A DNA stretch of 64,000 bases. Source: Rhodosalinus halophilus. Its GTDB lineage: Bacteria > Pseudomonadota > Alphaproteobacteria > Rhodobacterales > Rhodobacteraceae. Made by a program: the position numbers and the translations under genes. The number at the start of each line of letters is the position of its first letter. The first letter of the stretch is position 1. The stretch covers positions 248,001 to 312,000 of the forward strand of contig NZ_QNTQ01000006.1 in NCBI RefSeq assembly GCF_003298775.1, in the 5' to 3' direction. The notes below the pieces were generated by a model that was not told the origin of the DNA, did no database searches, and saw only the letters and a program-made list of their open reading frames with translations. Of this stretch, positions 1 to 8,476 are shown in pieces.

Positions 1-1
1 T

Positions 2-1069
2 TCGGATCTGCGCAGCCGGCGCGCACGCCTTGCCGCCGCTATGGCCGAGCGTCTGCCGCAAGGCATCCAGCTGCGCCGCTCCGGCCGGCTGCGCACCGAA
101 CTGCGGGCGTTGAAGGGCTGGTCCGGCGACGTCGCGGAGGCAGGGGTGCGCCGCGAATCCCTGTCCGCGACGGTGCGCGCGCTGCCCGACGCCGGCGCGG
201 GCTTGGCGGGCGCGCTGTGCCTCGGCACTTGCATGCATCTGGGCCTTGGCATCCCCGAGGCGGTGGCCGCGCTGACCGCGCTCACGCTCATCGTCTGGCC
301 GCTGCGGCAGCTCGCCGACGTGGCCGACCGGCGGCGCGCGTTCCTGGTCGCGTCGGCAAAGCTGGACCGGCTGTTGCAAACGCCCCGAATGCCTGCCACC
401 CGGATCGAGGCCGGGACGCAGGACGCCCCGGCGATCGAACTCGAAGCGGCCGGGTTGCCGGGTGGCGGGCGCATCGACCTGATCCTTCAGCGCGGTGAGT
501 GCCGCAGGCTGGCCGGCCCTTCCGGCAGCGGCAAGAGCGCCCTGCTGCTTGCACTCGCAGGGTTCGACAGACGGGTCGAGGCGCGGCGGTTCGCTGTGCT
601 CGGACAGACCCCGGAAGCGCTCGCGCCCGGCGAAGTGCTGTACCTTGGCCGGCAGGCGCCAGGGCTTGCAGGATCGCTGCGCCGCGAGGTCACCCTCGGC
701 ATCGGTCGCATGCCCGACGACACTGAAATCGAAGCCGCCGTGGAATCGGCAGGGCTCGGCCCGATGGTGTCGAGGATCAGCGGCCTTGGAGGCAAGATCA
801 GCGAGGGCCGCCGCAACCTTACCGCCTCGGAGCAAGCCGGCCTGCTGCTGGCGCGGGCCCTGCTTGCCCGGCCGAAACTCGCCCTCGTGGATGCCGACGA
901 GATAGGACTTGGCCGGCAGGCCCTCGGTCGCCTGCTCGATCACCTGGCCTCGGTCGGTGCAGCTTCGCTGGTCGTCACATCGGATGCCGAAGCGATCCTT
1001 CGACTGGGTCCTCCCGTCCTGCTGCACGCGCCGAAGCCGCGCGCGTCAAGCGTGTCGAGCGACTCATAG
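2..1069 (+). CDS. ABC exporter, C-terminal part of a fused permease/ATPase (5' end outside window)
   Basis: The reading frame is open from the first bases of the window, so this is the 3' part of a longer gene. The first ~110 residues look like the end of a transmembrane domain (hydrophobic stretches around GALCLGTCMHLGLG and AALTALTLIVWPL). A nucleotide-binding domain follows, with Walker A GPSGSGKSALL near base 520 and Walker B LALVDADE near base 890. The signature motif is degenerate (LTASEQ where LSGGQ is usual), as is the Walker B acidic cluster. Fused half-transporters of this kind export lipids, peptides or thiols across the inner membrane. The substrate cannot be told. Its last bases overlap the 3' end of a broken methyltransferase gene on the other strand. 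Confidence 0.6.
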   Translation, partial: SDLRSRRARLAAAMAERLPQGIQLRRSGRLRTELRALKGWSGDVAEAGVRRESLSATVRALPDAGAGLAGALCLGTCMHLGLGIPEAVAALTALTLIVWPLRQLADVADRRRAFLVASAKLDRLLQTPRMPATRIEAGTQDAPAIELEAAGLPGGGRIDLILQRGECRRLAGPSGSGKSALLLALAGFDRRVEARRFAVLGQTPEALAPGEVLYLGRQAPGLAGSLRREVTLGIGRMPDDTEIEAAVESAGLGPMVSRISGLGGKISEGRRNLTASEQAGLLLARALLARPKLALVDADEIGLGRQALGRLLDHLASVGAASLVVTSDAEAILRLGPPVLLHAPKPRASSVSSDS

Positions 1070-1303
1070 TGGATGGCGGAGAACGCCTTTACCGTTTCGA
1101 GCGGCTGGCTTCACGATCCTTCCGCAAGATACGGGAGGCGACAGCTCTCGCAGCATTCCCCCGTCGGACCAATCGAGTTCGGCGAAATAGCGCTCGACGA
1201 TCTCGGCCATCGCCGGATCGTCGTCGCGATCCTCCAGCGCCTCGATGATCTGACCGATCATTTCCTCGCCGGCGGCGGAAACAACCTGAAACGGGTCGGG
1301 CAT
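1064..1303 (-). pseudogene. N-terminal remnant of a class I SAM methyltransferase
   Basis: The start is well defined: ATG at 1303 is preceded by GGAAAGGA. The first ~50 residues (MPDPFQVVSAAGEEMIGQII, then a helix ending in FAELDWSDGG) resemble the helical lead-in of small class I methyltransferases. In those, the next residues should be the glycine-rich SAM-binding motif. Here the sequence runs into MLRELSPPVSCG and stops after 79 codons, so motif I and the whole catalytic fold are missing. I infer a deletion or rearrangement near base 1150, whose other side is the ABC transporter end. A short genuine protein is the alternative, but the tail has no recognisable features. Confidence 0.45.
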
Positions 1304-1361
1304 GAACACGTCCTTTCCGATGGGTCTTCTGCTCCGATGTCGTTGCGACGGCCAGCAGTGA

Positions 1362-1733
1362 TCAGCCGACAGTCGCCCAGGACTTGCTGGAGATGCGCCA
1401 GCCTTCGTCCGAGCGCACCAGCGTGAGGAACTCGCGCGCGTTCCCGCCGAAGAAACCCCGTTCGTGGACACGGGCGAGGGCGACACCGCCGGCGATCTCG
1501 ATGTCGCCGATCTCGACCCGGTGATCGGCGCCGGTCGCGCCAGGCTCCAACTCGGCAGAAGCCCAGTCGAAGAGCGTCTCTATCGGAGCGGCCATCAGTT
1601 CGTCTCCGAAATCGCCGAACATGTTGGCGTGCTCGTGGAACGCGGATCTCAGAAGCGCGACGTCTGCCGTGCGCATGCCTTCCACATAGCGGTCGATGGT
1701 CTCGCGGATCGCGATGTCGTCGGATGTCCGCAT
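1362..1733 (-). CDS. NTF2/SnoaL-like domain protein
   Basis: A 123-residue protein with the layout of the NTF2-like superfamily: an N-terminal helix (IRETIDRYVEGMRTADVALL), a hydrophobic cavity region, and a C-terminal sheet ending ALARVHERGFFGGNAREFLTLVRSDEGWRI. The EFLTLVRSDEGWRIISK-type ending is typical of the lumazine-binding/SnoaL-like subgroup, whose members are small isomerases, hydrolases or ligand-binding proteins. No specific catalytic residues can be assigned. AAGGAGA lies upstream of the ATG at 1733. It sits 81 bases downstream of the large regulator on the same strand and before the methyltransferase remnant, so the three may have formed one transcription unit. Confidence 0.7.
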   Translation of the reverse strand: MRTSDDIAIRETIDRYVEGMRTADVALLRSAFHEHANMFGDFGDELMAAPIETLFDWASAELEPGATGADHRVEIGDIEIAGGVALARVHERGFFGGNAREFLTLVRSDEGWRISSKSWATVG

Positions 1734-1814
1734 GGTCGTCTCCTTCCGTCGAGTTTTATGCGACAGTCGGGAGCGGAACCGATTCGTGTCGGAAAAACGT
1801 CGGTCGCGCGTCGG

Positions 1815-3728
1815 TCAGGCTGCGACGCCGGCGGCGCGCAGGGCATCCGCAAGCTCGTCGCGGAGGCGGGCGTCGCGGAACCCGAGTGGCGCGACCAGAT
1901 CGCGCACGCGGGCGCCCGGCGCCAGCCGATGGAGCGCGGCGACGGCGTCGTCGACCCGTTCCGTCTCGCCCAGCCGGCGCAGCGCGGCGATCTCGAACGC
2001 TTTGCTCTGGTCGTTGGGCTGGGACATTCGGCCAAGCGCCGCGCAGGCATCCCGCATGTTCCCACGTAGGTATTCTGCCATCCCGAGTCCCCAGAGATAC
2101 CAGTCGGGGTGAAACGGGTTCAGCCGCATCGCGCGCTCCAGCCGGGCGACGGCCTCGTCCGTTCGGCCCTCGAACATCAGCGGCCAGGCGCAATTGGCCA
2201 GTGCGTCGGAATTGTTGGGATTGAGCGCCAGCGCACGCTCGAAACAGTCGAGCGCGGTCGGGTTGTCTCCTGCCGCGAGGTAGGCGGCGCCGAGCGCCCA
2301 GTGCGCGAAATCTAGATCGGGATCGAGGCTGACGGCGGCCCGCGCATGCGTCTCTGTCCGTGCGAGAGCCTCCGCCGGGTCGTCCGCCCACCCCAGATAG
2401 ACCTCGAAGAACCAGGTCCAGGCGAGCCAGCCATGCGCCGCGGCGGATTGTGGCGACAGGGCGAGCGATCGTTCGAAATGCGCACGCGCAGCGCGCATGT
2501 CGTGCTTTAGGAAGGTTTCCTTCAGCAACATACCGCGCATCAGATGGTCATGGGCATCGAGGTCCGCGTCGGACTTGGCCCGGGCGCACCGCGCCTCGTT
2601 GCGCTGGACGATCCCCTTGTAGCCTCGCAGCGTGGCCACGATCTCGGTCACGACCTCGTCCTGCACACTGAGGAAGGCGGCGCGGGGCCGATCGTAGCGC
2701 CCGCTCCAGACGACCGTGTTGCGCATCCCGTCGGTCAGTTCGATGTCGAGCCTCATGCGCTCCGGGTCGACCCGGAGCCGTCCGGCCAACAGGTAACGCA
2801 CGCCGAGTTCGCCCGCGATCTCCGCGGCCCCGAGCGGCGTTTCCCGGTAGGCCTCTGCCGAGTCGCTCGCGACGACGAACAGAGCTCTGTCCCGCGCCAG
2901 CCCCGTGCGCACGTCTGCAGCCAGCCCGTCGACGACGTGCGATTGCTCCCCGCCGGTCAGGTCGGCGAAAGGCATCACGACGATCGAAGGTTGGTCCGGT
3001 CGTGCGAGCGCCGCGGGCGGCAACCGATCGTCGGCCAGCCGAATATGTTCCGCAAGCCGGTCGGTCGCCGCTTCGGGGACCGTGTCGAGCTCCGCCGCGA
3101 GGGCATCGCGGAACGCCTCGTGTCGCCGCAGCGCCTCGGCCCGGCGCCCGGTCCCGGCCAAGGCCCGCATCACGCCGCGGCAGCCGAGCTCGCTGAGCGG
3201 GTCGAGAGCCAAAACCTGTTCGGCCACGCGACGCGCCGACGCGAAGCGGCCCTCGGACAGATCGGCCTCCATCATCCTGACCGCGCGGTCGAGTGCGGCA
3301 TCGCGGAGCCGCGCCTGCTCTTCGGCACACCACTGGTCGAAGCCGGGGGTGCCGACTTCCAGCCCGACGAGGAAATCCGCCGGGCCGTCTCCGGGCGCCC
3401 CCAAGTCGTCACCCCTCTCAGTCCCGATCGCCGACGGCAATACGGTCACCCGGTCTCGCGTCTGCCGGACTATTCCCTCGACAGCCGGGGGCAGCGCGGA
3501 GCGCATCTCGTGCAGCGTTCCCCGCAAGGCCCGGCGCGCACCCTGATCAGGGCGGCCTGGCCAGAACATGTCCGCCAACCGCTCCCGCGCAGCACCGGCC
3601 TCTCCCGCCAGGGCCAGATAGACGAAGAGTGCCCGGGCCTTCCGGGTCGGAAAACGGATCGGCGTTCCGTTCGCATCGACCACCCGCGGCCGGCCGGACA
3701 GCCCGAGATAGACGCTCGGCCGGTTCAT
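1815..3728 (-). CDS. BTAD-type transcriptional regulator with TolB-like and TPR domains
   Basis: A 637-residue multidomain regulator. Residues ~1-95 form a winged-helix DNA-binding domain of the SARP/OmpR type (YLGLSGRPRVV, then TRKARALFVYLAL). Residues ~110-245 are a bacterial transcriptional activator (BTAD) region. About residue 255 onward (PSIVVMPFADLTGG) matches the TolB-like/FlgO-like domain seen in CadC- and cyclase-associated regulators, with the LGVRYLLAGRLR motif. The C-terminal ~220 residues are TPR repeats. The start at 3728 is preferred because the winged helix begins there; an upstream ATG at 3746 is possible, and neither has a strong ribosome site. It probably controls the NTF2-like gene and the lost methyltransferase downstream. 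The ligand or signal is unknown. Confidence 0.75.
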   Translation of the reverse strand: MNRPSVYLGLSGRPRVVDANGTPIRFPTRKARALFVYLALAGEAGAARERLADMFWPGRPDQGARRALRGTLHEMRSALPPAVEGIVRQTRDRVTVLPSAIGTERGDDLGAPGDGPADFLVGLEVGTPGFDQWCAEEQARLRDAALDRAVRMMEADLSEGRFASARRVAEQVLALDPLSELGCRGVMRALAGTGRRAEALRRHEAFRDALAAELDTVPEAATDRLAEHIRLADDRLPPAALARPDQPSIVVMPFADLTGGEQSHVVDGLAADVRTGLARDRALFVVASDSAEAYRETPLGAAEIAGELGVRYLLAGRLRVDPERMRLDIELTDGMRNTVVWSGRYDRPRAAFLSVQDEVVTEIVATLRGYKGIVQRNEARCARAKSDADLDAHDHLMRGMLLKETFLKHDMRAARAHFERSLALSPQSAAAHGWLAWTWFFEVYLGWADDPAEALARTETHARAAVSLDPDLDFAHWALGAAYLAAGDNPTALDCFERALALNPNNSDALANCAWPLMFEGRTDEAVARLERAMRLNPFHPDWYLWGLGMAEYLRGNMRDACAALGRMSQPNDQSKAFEIAALRRLGETERVDDAVAALHRLAPGARVRDLVAPLGFRDARLRDELADALRAAGVAA

Positions 3729-3999
3729 GGAAACGCGACCCGTCATAATGGTGATGATACTATATCGAGCGAGCGGGGACCACCGGCGGTTCGATGCTCC
3801 GCGACCTCCCAGAGCATCTACCAAGTCCGCCGCGACCCGCCCGACGCGCCTGCATGCGAGGACCGTCCAGCTTGGTCGGGTGTGATGTCGGTCTCGTCCG
3901 TTCGAACTGTTCGCGACCGCTTTCGCATGAGGGTCCGCAGTTTCGCCAATTCAGTTGCGGCCACCGGTGGCTTCGCAAAGGATCGTTTCGACGCGTTGC
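3729..3999. other. Intergenic region upstream of the BTAD regulator
   Basis: About 270 bases with no recognisable gene. The part next to the regulator (3745-3775) is AT-rich (on the minus strand TATAGTATCATC) and probably holds its promoter. The rest has lower GC and no coding signature on either strand, and probably marks the edge of the decayed element that follows. Confidence 0.4.
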
Positions 4000-4000
4000 A

Positions 4001-4099
4001 CCCAGACACAGTGGCGTCGTGGCGGGGCGGGATCTCGAAGAAATCGCCCTGCCGTATAGTTGTCTCTCCTCCACTCTTGACCATCCGCACCACCAGCTT
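4001..4099 (-). pseudogene. Cupin-domain scrap
   Basis: On the minus strand about 33 codons read GKLVVRMVKSGGETTIRQGD followed by FFEIPPRHDATVSG. This resembles the strand pair of small cupins, in which a GD-x-(F/V)-x-IPPGHDAWVVG motif is common. The match ends abruptly at both sides: the next codons are unrelated, and the upstream side is occupied by the FtsH-like fragment on the other strand. It is too short to be a working protein. The call rests on pattern memory only. Confidence 0.3.
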
Positions 4100-4532
4100 G
4101 CCCGAATTGCTGCTGGCCGCGCTCGACGACGAGCTCCTCGTGCTGCTCGCGTGCCGCGCGGCGGAGCGCCTCGTGCTCGGCGCACCTTCGGCCGGCGCGG
4201 GCGGCGGGCCGACGAGCGACCTTGCCCGCGCGACGCGGCTCGCGATGCTGATCGAGGGCTCGTCGGGTCTCGGCGAGGGGGGACCGCTCTGGATCGATCC
4301 GGACGCGTGCTCTCTCGCGGCGGACCCGGACCTGAAGGCTGCCGTGCAGGCGCGTCTCGCGCGCGCGGAGGCCGCCGCGGACGATCTCGTCGCGGAGAAC
4401 TGCGCGGCCCTCGAGCGGGTTGCGCAGGCGCTCTTCGCGGCGCGCAGCCTCGGGCGCACGGAGATCACCGCGCTCGTGGGGCGCGACGCCGCGGACGGCG
4501 AGCTGCCGGGCAAGGCCCCGGCGCCGGCCTGA
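4077..4532 (+). pseudogene. C-terminal fragment of an FtsH-like M41 zinc protease
   Basis: About 150 codons match the second half of an M41 peptidase domain: LLVLLACRAAERLVLG, then the AGAGGGPTSDLARATRLA stretch in which the Asp is the third zinc ligand of FtsH proteases, then a helical tail ENCAALERVAQALFAARSL and EITALVG. The AAA ATPase domain and the HExxH zinc motif that should precede it are absent. The recognisable match starts near 4077, where only a TTG without a ribosome site is available. I read this as the stump of a gene cut by recombination. Confidence 0.55.
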
Positions 4533-4811
4533 TCCGGCGGATGTGGTCGCGCCGCACGGGCGCGACGCCGACCTTGCGCAGGCCGCCCGGACAGGGCGGC
4601 CTGTGGGCCTGCGCGCCGCCGCGCCACGTGGCCTCCGTGCCTCTGCTCGCGCAAAAGGTCGCCGTGCCGAGCGCCCGGCGCCGCGGCGCGGGCGAGCCCG
4701 AGCCCAGACCGCCGTGCCATCTGCTCCATGACAGGTCGCCGTGACGCGGGCTCTTTAACGACGCCGCAATCTCCCGCGCCAACCTCTCTCGAACGACACG
4801 ACGGGGAGGCC

Positions 4812-5240
4812 ATGTCGAGAGAGAACGATGGGGAGGGCAGCGCGCGGCCCTGGCGCGACCTGGAGGAGCGCGTGATCGACCTCGCGCTCGCGGGGCTGCA
4901 GCAGCCGGTCTATGCCTGCGTGCTGCATCGGCAGCCTCCGCGGGAGACCTGGATCGGCGAGGTGCCGTTCGACCGCTACCGCCGCCGGCTGCGCGTGACG
5001 ATGACGAGACGCCCGCCGCGCGCGGGCGGGCACGGCGTCGTCTACCGCATCCGGCTCTCCGGCCTGCACCTCGCGGCGCGCGCCCGCACCCTCGATCTCG
5101 AGCGCATGGAGGCTTCGGGACGGCCGGCGCTTGCTGGGAGGCTCGACCTGGGCGCCATGGCGCTCGCGATCACGGTCCTCGAGACGGAGACCGGCACCGG
5201 CCGTGCCCCGTGTCGTCTGCCTCCTCGAAGGTCGTCGTAG
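4812..5240 (+). CDS. Hypothetical protein
   Basis: A 142-residue protein of unrecognised family. ATG at 4812 is preceded at good spacing by GGGGAGG, the main reason to believe the gene. The sequence is rich in Arg and Leu (DLEERVIDLALAGLQQPVYA near the N-terminus), with a plausible beta-rich middle (VVYRIRLSGLHLAARAR) and no signal peptide or membrane segment. It lies between the FtsH-like fragment and the integrase fragment, so it is probably cargo of the decayed element. The 279 bases before it hold no recognisable gene. Confidence 0.4.
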   Translation: MSRENDGEGSARPWRDLEERVIDLALAGLQQPVYACVLHRQPPRETWIGEVPFDRYRRRLRVTMTRRPPRAGGHGVVYRIRLSGLHLAARARTLDLERMEASGRPALAGRLDLGAMALAITVLETETGTGRAPCRLPPRRSS

Positions 5241-5672
5241 GGAGGCGTGAGATGCGCGCCGAGGGCGACGCCGCCTTGCCGGGATGCGCGCTCACCGGCA
5301 CGGGTCGCGCCCGTGACCCGGGGAGGCGCCCGCCTGCCTATGTGCGGGGTGGCCGGGCTCGACCCGACCTGCGTCGTCGCCCGAGCGGGACAACGGTCCT
5401 CACCCGACCTTGCAGGGTGATCACTACGGCCATCCGGGCACCCTCGGAATGTCCGGTGTCTGACGCGACGATTCGGATGAGCTCGTTGCGCCGGTCCGCG
5501 AGATCACCCTGCGCTGCGCGAGCCCCGAAGCGCACTGGCTGCACGCCCGCCTTCGAGCGCTCCGCGAGGCCACGATCCGGCTCACCTGGCCGACCCCGGA
5601 GCGGAGCGCCACGGGAGTCCTATTACCGCCGGCGGAGCGGCATCGGCGGGTGTCGGTCAGCCTGGCAAGCTC
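5241..5672. other. Gene-poor stretch with a start-less open frame
   Basis: No intact gene is visible. Bases 5464-5676 form an open frame on the plus strand without a start codon, encoding about 70 residues (…ELVAPVREITLRCASPEAHW…TIRLTWPTPERSATG…). Its composition looks like real protein, so it may be the tail of a deleted gene. It ends inside the start region of the following integrase fragment. Confidence 0.3.
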
Positions 5673-5975
5673 GTGAAACGCCAGGGGAAGGTCGCCTTCC
5701 CCCGGCTCACGCGTGGCCTCACACCCTACGCGTTCCGCCACGCGCTCGCGGCGGAGATGAAGGCCTCCGGCGTATTCGCCGAGGCCGAGATCGCCGCCGC
5801 GCTCGGCCAGCTGAGCGCCCGGACCCAGCAGCATTACGGCAGCGCGACCAGCAGCCGCGGGCTCGGGGCCGAGCGGGCGCGGCAGATCACGGCGATCCGG
5901 GCCGCCGATCCGGTCCGCGCGGCACGGCAACGCTGGAGGCCCGAGAGCCCCGCCGCGGGGGCGGAGGGGGCCTGA
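5673..5975 (+). pseudogene. C-terminal fragment of a tyrosine integrase
   Basis: The frame begins at a GTG and carries only the end of a tyrosine recombinase catalytic domain: LTPYAFRHALAAEMKASG, then IAAALGQLSARTQQHYG. FRHALA corresponds to the LRHTFA box with the second catalytic Arg, and the final Tyr in QHYG is the nucleophile position. The His that normally precedes the Arg is Tyr here, and the usual GH is GQ. The N-terminal DNA-binding domain and first catalytic Arg are missing, so the piece cannot be active. Confidence 0.55.
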
Positions 5976-6096
5976 TCCCCGCTCAAGGGGCGTCGGGATC
6001 CTGCAGGCCGGGGCGCGGCCCGGCCCCCATTCTCACGAAAAGCGCCGGACACCGAAATGGCTGCCCGGCGCCGGCGCGTCTTGCGTTGGGGGGCGC

Positions 6097-6275
6097 TCAG
6101 CCGCGGGCGCGGCTCGCGAGCCAGGCCTCGATGTCGCGCTCGAGCCAGCCGACGAGCCGCTCCGTCAGTCGATCGGTCGCGGAAAGGAGCCGGCCCGCAG
6201 GTGCCGGTAGATCGTCGCCCGGCTGAGCCCGGTGAGCGCCTCCACGTCGCGGCGGCGCAGATCCCTGTTCGTCAT
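6097..6275 (-). pseudogene. alpA: AlpA-family DNA-binding regulator, frameshifted
   Basis: From ATG at 6275 (preceded by GAGGAG) the protein reads MTNRDLRRRDVEALTGLSRA, then TIYRHLRAGSFPRPI, the helix-turn-helix of small AlpA/excisionase-type regulators. It then hits TGA. In the next frame the expected continuation RLTERLVGWLERDIEAWLAS is intact down to the stop at 6097. A single missing base near 6170-6173 explains this, since restoring one C gives FPRPIRLTERLVGW. Such proteins control integrase/excision genes of P4-like elements, and the integrase is the next gene upstream. I regard it as inactivated. Confidence 0.65.
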
Positions 6276-6322
6276 CTGAAATCTCCTCGATAAATGACAA
6301 AATGTTCCTATCAAGCGGCGAT

Positions 6323-7420
6323 TTAAGCGGCGTTAAGGAGTTGGTCACTTTCCCCTGTCACGAAGGACGCCCAGGCAAGCATGTAGGGCCTGCGATTCGG
6401 CAGGTAGTCGGTCCTGTTGTAGGCCTTCTCGACCTCGCCCTGCGGCAAATGGCAGATGCAGGCCTCCGCGACATGCGTGCTGCAGTCGGTCTGATCGCTC
6501 GGCCAGGTGCGCAGGCTCTAGCGGAAGCCGTGCGGGCGGGCCTCCAGACCGCGGGCGACCAGGAGGCTGCGCATCGCCATCTTGCCGAGCGGCCCGCCGC
6601 GGCTGTTCGGGAAGAGATAATCGGTGCAGGTCACGCGCTCTGCGAGCGCGATCACGCGCTGCGCTTCGGGGCTGAGCGGCACGCGGAACGGCGCAACATG
6701 CGCCTTGCGGCCCTTCACGTGTGCGGCCGGCACGGTCCAGATGTCGCCCCGGACCTGCGCGAGGGTCATGTTGCGCACGGCGTCCGAGCGCAGGCCGGTG
6801 AGGATCAGCATCCGGAGCGCAAGCTCTCTCGGGTCGTCGTCCGCGAGCGAGGCGTAGAAGCCCGGCACCTCGCGGTAGGGCATCGACTCGATCCGCTTCG
6901 CTTTCTTCCGGTTCGGCTTGAGCAGGATCTTCGCCTTTCCGACGATGCCGAGATCCACGTCGAAGCCCTGCGCGACCGCGTATTCGAGCACGGTCTTCAG
7001 GCGCGACAGCGCTTTCCGCCCGGTCTCGCTCTTCTCGTGCCAGATCGGCGCGAGCGCGGTCGCAATGTCGTGCTGATCGATTTTGACGACGGGCATTGCG
7101 CCGAGCTTCGGCAGCACATGATGGCGAAACGGGCTGTACCAGTTCGTAGCCGAGGCGTCGCTCTTGAGCGTCTTGCGATGTGCCTCGAGGGCCGCCGCGG
7201 CGACGTCGGCGAGGCGGCCGTCCCTGCGGCGCGCCTGTGCGCGGGCGCGGCGCCGCTCCTTGATCGGATCGATCTCCTGGGCGACGAGGCGGCGCGCCGC
7301 GTCCGCAGCCTCGCGGGCCTCCGCCAGCCCGACGTCGCGCAGGGCACCGAGCCCCATCTCGCGCACCCGCCCGTAGAGCGAGACGCGATAGACCCATCGG
7401 AAGGATACGCCTCCGGCGGG
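6323..7420 (-). pseudogene. P4-type tyrosine integrase, N-terminally truncated and with an internal amber codon
   Basis: Reading down from about 7400, the protein carries a partial N-terminal arm domain (RWVYRVSLYGRVREMGLGAL), the core-binding domain, and the catalytic domain with LILTGLRSDAVRNMTLAQV (first Arg box). At ARPHGFR the frame meets TAG (6518-6520). The same frame continues with SLRTWPSDQTDC, HLPQGEVEKAYNRTDYLPNR (the QGEVEKAY box holds the nucleophile Tyr) and ends at TAA 6323-6325. So the only internal defect is one nonsense codon, probably TCG to TAG. About 40-50 N-terminal residues and the start codon are missing; the break falls on the GTATTT repeat at 7418. Confidence 0.7.
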
Positions 7421-7451
7421 GTATTTGGGGCAAGAGGAAGCAGGGGCGCGG
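7418..7451 (+). repeat. Recurrent intergenic GTATTT element, copy A
   Basis: The sequence GGGGTATTTGGGGCAAGAGG followed by AAGCAGGGGCGCGG lies just past the 3' end of the ABC ATPase gene. Copy B at 21590 shares GTATTTnGGGCAAGAGGAAG. Copies C and D (38927, 59134) share GTATTTnnGGACC. The truncated integrase frame runs straight into this copy. Confidence 0.5.
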
Positions 7452-7458
7452 CGCGCGT

Positions 7459-8388
7459 TCAGGTGGAGCGGGTGAGGGAGAGGAACACGTCCTCGAGGTC
7501 CGGCTCCTCGGTGCGCACGTCGCGGATGGAGATGCCGGCGGCGCGCACCGCCTCGAGCACGGCTTCGGCCTTGGTCTGCGTGGTCTGGTAGCTGAGCGCG
7601 ATCGCGCCGTCGGGGCGGCGCGCGACCTCGAGCCCCTGGCCGGAGGGGAGCACCGGCACCTCGCCGTCGGGGTGGATCACCATGGTCTTGGCGTCGAGGC
7701 GGGCGAGGAGCTTCGGCGTCGTGTCGTGGGCGACCACGCGGCCTTGGTGGATGATGGCGATCTCGTCGCACATCTCCTCGGCCTCCTCGAGGTAATGGGT
7801 GGTCAGGATGATCGTCTTTCCCGCCGCGTTGAGCCGGCGCACCTCGGCCCAGAGCATCTGCCGCAGTTCGATGTCGACGCCTGCGGTCGGCTCGTCGAGT
7901 ACGATCACCTGCGGGTCGTGCACCAGCGCCTTGGCCAGCAGGAGCCGCCGGCGCATGCCGCCCGAGAGCGTGCGGGCGTAGGCATGCGCCTTGTCGGAAA
8001 GCCCCACCGTCCCGAGGATCTCGTCGGAGCGGCGGCGCGATCGCGGCACGCCGTAGAGCCCGGCCTGCACCTCGAGCGTCTGGCGGGGCGTGAAGAAGGG
8101 GTCGAGGTTGAGCTCCTGCGGCATCACACCGATGGCGGCGCGCGAGTTGCGCGGGTTCACGTCCTGGTCGAAGCCCCAGATCGCCACCCGGCCGGATGTC
8201 TTGAGCACGAGGCCGGCGAGGATGTTGATGAGCGTGGACTTGCCCGCGCCGTTGGGGCCGAGGAGGCCGAAGACCGAGCCCTCGGGCACGCGCAGGCTCA
8301 CGCCGTCGAGGGCGGTCTTGGCCGGCGCGCCGCCCGCGGCGCGGTAGGTCTTCGTCAGATCCTCTATCTCGATGGCCGCCGCCGTCAT
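7459..8388 (-). CDS. ABC-2 type transporter ATP-binding protein
   Basis: A 309-residue ATPase with Walker A GPNGAGKST (residues ~45-53), signature LSGGM, Walker B VIVLDEPTAGVD and the H-loop LTTHYLEEAEEM. This is the drug/antibiotic or polysaccharide exporter subclass (YadG/NatA-like), which pairs with a separate ABC-2 permease. No permease gene is adjacent: upstream lies the small zinc-finger gene in divergent orientation, and downstream the decayed element. The permease may have been lost when the element inserted, or may lie elsewhere. The C-terminal ~80 residues (EVPVLPSGQGLEVARR onward) are the usual regulatory extension. Substrate unknown. Confidence 0.85.
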   Translation of the reverse strand: MTAAAIEIEDLTKTYRAAGGAPAKTALDGVSLRVPEGSVFGLLGPNGAGKSTLINILAGLVLKTSGRVAIWGFDQDVNPRNSRAAIGVMPQELNLDPFFTPRQTLEVQAGLYGVPRSRRRSDEILGTVGLSDKAHAYARTLSGGMRRRLLLAKALVHDPQVIVLDEPTAGVDIELRQMLWAEVRRLNAAGKTIILTTHYLEEAEEMCDEIAIIHQGRVVAHDTTPKLLARLDAKTMVIHPDGEVPVLPSGQGLEVARRPDGAIALSYQTTQTKAEAVLEAVRAAGISIRDVRTEEPDLEDVFLSLTRST

Positions 8389-8476
8389 GGGCGTGTCGTC
8401 CCCCGCTCTTCCCTTCGCCTTGGCTTGCGTCTAGATCACGCTGGGGAGAGTCACAACCGCGAGGAGCGCGCGAGAC

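Noticed and set aside
6097-6275. Programmed frameshift in the AlpA-type gene
   Set aside because: No slippery heptamer or downstream structure precedes the break, and the neighbouring integrase is also broken, so decay is the simpler reading.
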